Source: Lepidurus packardi
Lineage: Eukaryota; Arthropoda; Branchiopoda; Notostraca; Triopsidae
Assembly (NCBI GenBank): GCA_023053545.1
Contig: JAKZAN010000070.1
Coordinates: forward strand, 62,001-126,000
Reading direction: 5' to 3'
DNA: 64,000 bases
Below, one piece after another: positions 58,681-64,000 of this stretch. Numbering within the stretch: the stretch's first letter is position 1; every line of letters begins with the position of its first letter. The notes under the pieces are model-generated. The model was not told where the DNA came from and made no database searches. It was given only the letters and a program-made list of their open reading frames with translations. Made by a program: the position numbers and the translations under genes.

Positions 58681-61600
58681 TAGGCTTGTTTAGGCTTGTT
58701 TGGACCTGTTTCTCTTGGACCATTCCTCTTGTTTAGACCTGTTTAGGCTTGGTTTAAACCAGTTTAAGCCAGTTAAAAACGTTTTAAACCAGTTTATAAA
58801 CTAGTTTGAACAAGTTTAGACCTGTTAAAAAAATTTCAACCAGTTTGAACTAGTATCAAAAAGTTTAAACCAGTTTAGACCTGTGTAAACCAGTTTATAC
58901 CAGTTAAAACCAGTTTAGACCTGTTTACACCGGTATAAACCAGTTTATAATCTGGTTTTGACCAGTTTAAACCAGCTTAAGCCAGTTTTAACCGGCTTAA
59001 ACCAGTTTGAACTAGTATAAACCAGCTTAAACCAGTTTAGACCTGTGTAAACCAGTTTAAACCAGTTTGAACTAGTATAAACAAGTTTAAACCAGTGTAA
59101 CACAGTTAATAAACTAGTTTAAACCAGTTTAGACCTGTTAAAAAAATTTCAACCAGTTTGAACTAGTATAAACCAGTTCAGACCAGTTTAGACCTGTGTA
59201 AACCAGTTTATACCAGTTAAAACCAGTTTAGACCTGTTTACACCGGTATAAACCAGTTTATAATCTAGTTTTGACCAGTTTAAACAAGATTAAGCCAGTT
59301 TTAACCGGTTTAAACCAGTTTGAACTAGTATAAACAGTTAATAAACTAGTTTAAACCAGTTAAGACCTGTGTAAACCAGTTTATACCATTTAGAACCAGT
59401 TTAGACCTGTTTACACCGGTATAAGCCAGTTTATATACTAGCTTAAACCAGTTTAGACCTGTGTAAACCAGTTTAAACCAGTTTGAACTAGTTTAAACCA
59501 GTTTGAACTAGTTTAAACAAGTTTAAACCAGTGTAACACAGTTAATAAACTAGTTTAAACCAGTTTAGACCTGTTAAAAAAATTTAAACCAGTTTGAACT
59601 AGTTTATACCAGTTAAAACCAGTTTAGACCTGTTTACACCGGTATAAACCAGTTTATAATCTAGTTTTAACCAGTTTAAACCAGATTAAGCCAGTTTTAA
59701 CCGGTTTAAACCAGTTTGAACTAGTATAAACCAGTTTATAAACTACGTTAAACCAGTTTAGACATGAGTAAACCAGTTTAGACATGAGTAAACCAGTTTA
59801 GACATGAGTAAACCAGTTTAGACATGAGTAGACCAATTTAAACCAGTTTGAACTAGTATAAACCAGGTTAAACCAGTGTAAAACAGTTAATAAACTAGTT
59901 TAAACCAGTTTAGACCTTTTTAGGCCTGGTTTAAACCAGTTTAAGCCAGTTAAAAACGGTTTAAACCAGTTTATAAACTAGCTTAAACAAGCTTAGACCT
60001 GTTAAAAAAAATTTAAACCAGTTTGAACTAGTATAAACCAGTATAAACCAGTTTAGACCTGTGTAAACCAGTTTATACCATTTAGAACCAGTTTAGACCT
60101 GTTTACACCGGTATAAACCAGTTTATGAACTCGCTTAAACCAGTTTAGACCTGTGTAAACCAGTTTAAACCAGTTTGAACTAGTATAAACAAGTTTAAAC
60201 CAGTTTAAAACAGTTAATAAACTAGTTTAAAGTAGACCAGTTTAAACCAGTTTTAACTAGTATAAACCAGGTTAAACCAGTGTAAAACAGTTAATAAACT
60301 AGTTTAAACCAGTTTAGACCTTTTTAGGCCTGGCTTAAACCAGTTTAAGCCAGTTAAAAATGGTTTAAACCAGTTTATAAACTAGCTTAAACAAGCTTAG
60401 ACCTGTTAAAAAAAATTTAAACAAGTTTGAACTAGTATAAACCAGTATAAACCAGTTTAGACTTGTGTAAACCAGTTTATACCATTTAGAACCAGTTTAG
60501 ACCTGTTTACACCGGTATAAACCAGTTTATGAACTAGCTTAAACCAGTTTAGACCTGTTTACACCGGTATAAACCAGTTTATGAACTCGCTTAAACCAAT
60601 TTAGACCTGTGTAAACCAGTTTAAACCATTTTGAACTAGTATAAACAAGTTTAAACCAGTTTAAAACAGTTAATAAACTAGTTTAAACCAGTTTAGACCT
60701 GTTTAGGCTTGGTTTAAACCAGTTTAAGCCAGTTAAAAACGTTTTAAACCAGTTTATAAACTAGTTTGAACAAGTTTAGACCTGTTAAAAAAATTTCAAC
60801 CAGTTTGAACTAGTATCAAAAAGTTTAAACCAGTTTAGACCTGTGTAAACCAGTTTATACCAGTTAAAACCAGTTTAGACCTGTTTACACCGGTATAAAC
60901 CAGTTTATAATCTGGTTTTGACCAGTTTAAACCAGCTTAAGCCAGTTTTAACCGGCTTAAACCAGTTTGAACTAGTATAAACCAGCTTAAACCAGTTTAG
61001 ACCTGTGTAAACCAGTTTAAACCAGTTTGAACTAGTATAAACAAGTTTAAACCAGTGTAACACAGTTAATAAACTAGTTTAAACCAGTTTAGACCTGTTA
61101 AAAAAATTTCAACCAGTTTGAACTAGTATAAACCTGTTCAGACCAGTTTAGACCTGTGTAAACCAGTTTATACCAGTTAAAACCAGTTTAGACCTGTTTA
61201 CACCGGTATAAACCAGTTTATAATCTAGTTTTGACCAGTTTAAACAAGATTAAGCCAGTTTTAACCGGTTTAAACCAGTTTGAACTAGTATAAACAGTTA
61301 ATAAACTAGTTTAAACCAGTTAAGACCTGTGTAAACCAGTTTATACCATTTAGAACCAGTTTAGACCTGTTTACACCGGTATAAGCCAGTTTATATACTA
61401 GCTTAAACCAGTTTAGACCTGTGTAAACCAGTTTAAACCAGTTTGAACTAGTTTAAACCAGTTTGAACTAGTTTAAACAAGTTTAAACCAGTGTAACACA
61501 GTTAATAAACTAGTTTAAACCAGTTTAGACCTGTTAAAAAAATTTAAACCAGTTTGAACTAGTTTATACCAGTTAAAACCAGTTTAGACCTGTTTACACC

Positions 61601-64000
61601 GGTATAAACCAGTTTATAATCTAGTTTTAACCAGTTTAAACCAGATTAAGCCAGTTTTAACCGGTTTAAACCAGTTTGAACTAGTATAAACCAGTTTATA
61701 AACTACGTTAAACCAGTTTAGACATGAGTAAACCAGTTTAGACATGAGTAAACCAGTTTAGACATGAGTAGACCAATTTAAACCAGTTTGAACTAGTATA
61801 AACCAGGTTAAACCAGTGTAAAACAGTTAATAAACTAGTTTAAACCAGTTTAGACCTTTTTAGGCCTGGTTTAAACCAGTTTAAGCCAGTTAAAAACGGT
61901 TTAAACCAGTTTATAAACTAGCTTAAACAAGCTTAGACCTGTTAAAAAAAATTTAAACCAGTTTGAACTAGTATAAACCAGTATAAACCAGTTTAGACCT
62001 GTGTAAACCAGTTTATACCATTTAGAACCAGTTTAGACCTGTTTACACCGGTATAAACCAGTTTATGAACTCGCTTAAACCAGTTTAGACCTGTGTAAAC
62101 CAGTTTAAACCAGTTTGAACTAGTATAAACAAGTTTAAACCAGTTTAAAACAGTTAATAAACTAGTTTAAAGTAGACCAGTTTAAACCAGTTTTAACTAG
62201 TATAAACCAGGTTAAACCAGTGTAAAACAGTTAATAAACTAGTTTAAACCAGTTTAGACCTTTTTAGGCCTGGCTTAAACCAGTTTAAGCCAGTTAAAAA
62301 AGGTTTAAACCAGTTTATAAACTAGCTTAAACAAGCTTAGACCTGTTAAAAAAAATTTAAACAAGTTTGAACTAGTATAAACCAGTATAAACCAGTTTAG
62401 ACTTGTGTAAACCAGTTTATACCATTTAGAACCAGTTTAGACCTGTTTACACCGGTATAAACCAGTTTATGAACTAGCTTAAACCAGTTTAGACCTGTTT
62501 ACACCGGTATAAACCAGTTTATGAACTCGCTTAAACCAATTTAGACCTGTGTAAACCAGTTTAAACCATTTTGAACTAGTATAAACAAGTTTAAACCAGT
62601 TTAAAACAGTTAATAAACTAGTTTAAACCAGTTTAGACCTGTTTAGGCTTGGTTTAAACCAGTTTAAGCCAGTTAAAAACGTTTTAAACCAGTTTATAAA
62701 CTAGTTTGAACAAGTTTAGACCTGTTAAAAAAATTTCAACCAGTTTGAACTAGTATCAAAAAGTTTAAACCAGTTTAGACCTGTGTAAACCAGCTTATAC
62801 CAGTTAAAACCAGTTTAGACCTGTTTACACCGGTATAAACCGGTTTATAATCTGGTTTTGACCAGTTTAAACCAGCTTAAGCCAGTTTTAACCGGCTTAA
62901 ACCAGTTTGAACTAGTATAAACCAGTTTAAACCAGTTTAGACCTGTGTAAACCAGTTTATACCATTTAGAACCAGTTTAAACCAGTTTAGACCTGTGTAA
63001 ACCAGTTTATACCATTTAGAACCAGTTTGGACCTGTTTACACCGGTGAAAACCAGTTTATAAACTAGCTTAAACCAGTTTAGACCTCTGTAAACCAGTTT
63101 AAACCAGTTTGAACTAGTATAAACAAGTTTAAACCAGTGTAACACAGTTAATAAACTAGTTTAAACCAGTTTAGACCTGTTAAAAAAATTTCAACCAGTT
63201 TGAACTAGTATAAACCAGTTTAGACCAGTTTAGACCTGTGTAAACCAGTTTATACCAGTTAAAACCAGTTTAGACCTGTTTACACCTGTATAAACCAGTT
63301 TATAATCTAGTTTTGACCAGTTTAAACCAGATTAAGCCAGTTTTAACCGGTTTAAACCAGTTTGAACTAGTATAAACCAGTCTATAAACTACCTTAAACC
63401 AGTTTAGACATGAGTAAACCAGTTTTGACATGAGTAGACCAGTCTAAACCAGTTTGAACTAGTATAAACCAGTTTAAACCAGTTTAGACCTGTGTAAACC
63501 AGTTTATGCCATTTAGAACCAGTTTAGACCTTTTTACAAAGGTACTAGCTTAAACCAGTTTAGACCTGTGTAAACCAGTTTAAACCAGTTTGAACTAGTA
63601 TAAACAAGTTTAAACTAGTGTAAAACAGTTAATAAACTAGTTTAAACCAGTTAAGACCTGTTTAGGCCTGGTTTAAACCAGTTTAAGCCAGTTTAAGCCA
63701 GTTAAAAACGTTTTAAACCAGTTTATAAACTAGTTAAAACAAGTTTAGACCTGTTAAAAAAATTTCAACCAGTTTGAACTAGTATAAACCAGTTTAAACC
63801 TTTGTAAACCAGTTTATACCAGTTAAAACCAGTTTAGACCTGTTTACACCGGTATAAACCAGTTTATAATCTAGTTTAAACCAGTTTAAACCAGATTAAG
63901 CCAGTTTTAACCGGTTTAAACCAGTTTGAACTAGTATAAACCAGTTTATAAACTACGTTAAACCAGTTTAGACATGAGTAAACCAGTTTAGACATGAGTA
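58681..64000 (-). repeat. 10-bp satellite array, right arm block 2 (inverted), 1.94-kb higher-order repeat
   Basis: Inverted satellite to the window end. A higher-order unit of 1940-1960 bp is repeated: GTTTAGGCTTGGTTTAAACC at 58741, 60701 and 62641, and AGTAGACCAGTTTAAACC at 60231 and 62171. The first interval is 20 bp longer because it has four GACATGAGTA units near 59760 where the second has three near 61725. The third copy changes type after about 62980. The start at 58681-58740 mixes LINE remnant and satellite (GGACCATTCCTCTTG). I saw no gene. Confidence 0.95.

Noticed and set aside
1-64000. Telomere repeat or CENP-B box in the satellite
   Set aside because: No TTAGG or TTAGGG tandem is present and I saw no CENP-B box-like motif. 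The 10-bp unit is not a known telomere repeat.

Overview
This window looks like heterochromatin from a eukaryote, most likely an invertebrate animal. The evidence is tens of kilobases of short-period satellite DNA, a non-LTR retrotransposon (LINE) family and a Polinton/Maverick element, with no host gene, tRNA, rRNA or CRISPR array. The Polinton gene set and its capsid genes favour an animal host; I cannot name the species.

Layout. Bases 1-51634 (left arm) are a satellite with a 10-bp monomer close to AAACTGGTTT, organised into long higher-order repeats (HORs). The arm is broken by four insertions: a near-complete LINE on the minus strand (10435-15481), two 483-bp copies of that LINE's 5' end (19335-19817 and 27978-28460), and a 12.9-kb Polinton (35648-48564). 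Bases 51635-52950 are an unrelated AT-rich tandem repeat with an 11-bp monomer built on GAAATTTC. From 52951 to 64000 (right arm) the first satellite returns in the opposite orientation (AAACCAGTTT on the + strand), interrupted by a second, truncated LINE of the same clade on the + strand (56607 to about 58680).

The satellite flips direction exactly at the AT-rich block. On both sides the arms meet the block at the same satellite phase, and they match as inverted repeats for about 200 bp, so the block is the spacer of a large inverted structure. Both LINEs point the same way relative to the satellite strand. The two LINE 5' fragments share one deletion junction and are nearly identical to the full copy. 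They arose by an internal deletion in a LINE-bearing satellite unit followed by amplification of that unit, not by new retrotransposition. Further nested duplications with offsets near 0.78, 1.94, 2.75, 3.2, 4.34 and 8.64 kb show that the array is still being reshuffled by unequal exchange.

The LINE has an ORF1 (Gag-like, three zinc knuckles, one in-frame stop) and an open 1034-residue ORF2 (APE-type endonuclease plus reverse transcriptase) joined by an ATGA overlap, an A-tail and an 8-bp target duplication. The Polinton has AG...CT ends, a perfect 6-bp target duplication and about 1.2-1.3-kb terminal inverted repeats filled with 31-33-bp tandem repeats. It carries genes for an adenain-like protease, major capsid, a basic core or minor protein, penton-like minor capsid, chromodomain integrase, protein-primed DNA polymerase B and packaging ATPase. 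It is a fossil: the polymerase region is broken, while several other genes still read open.
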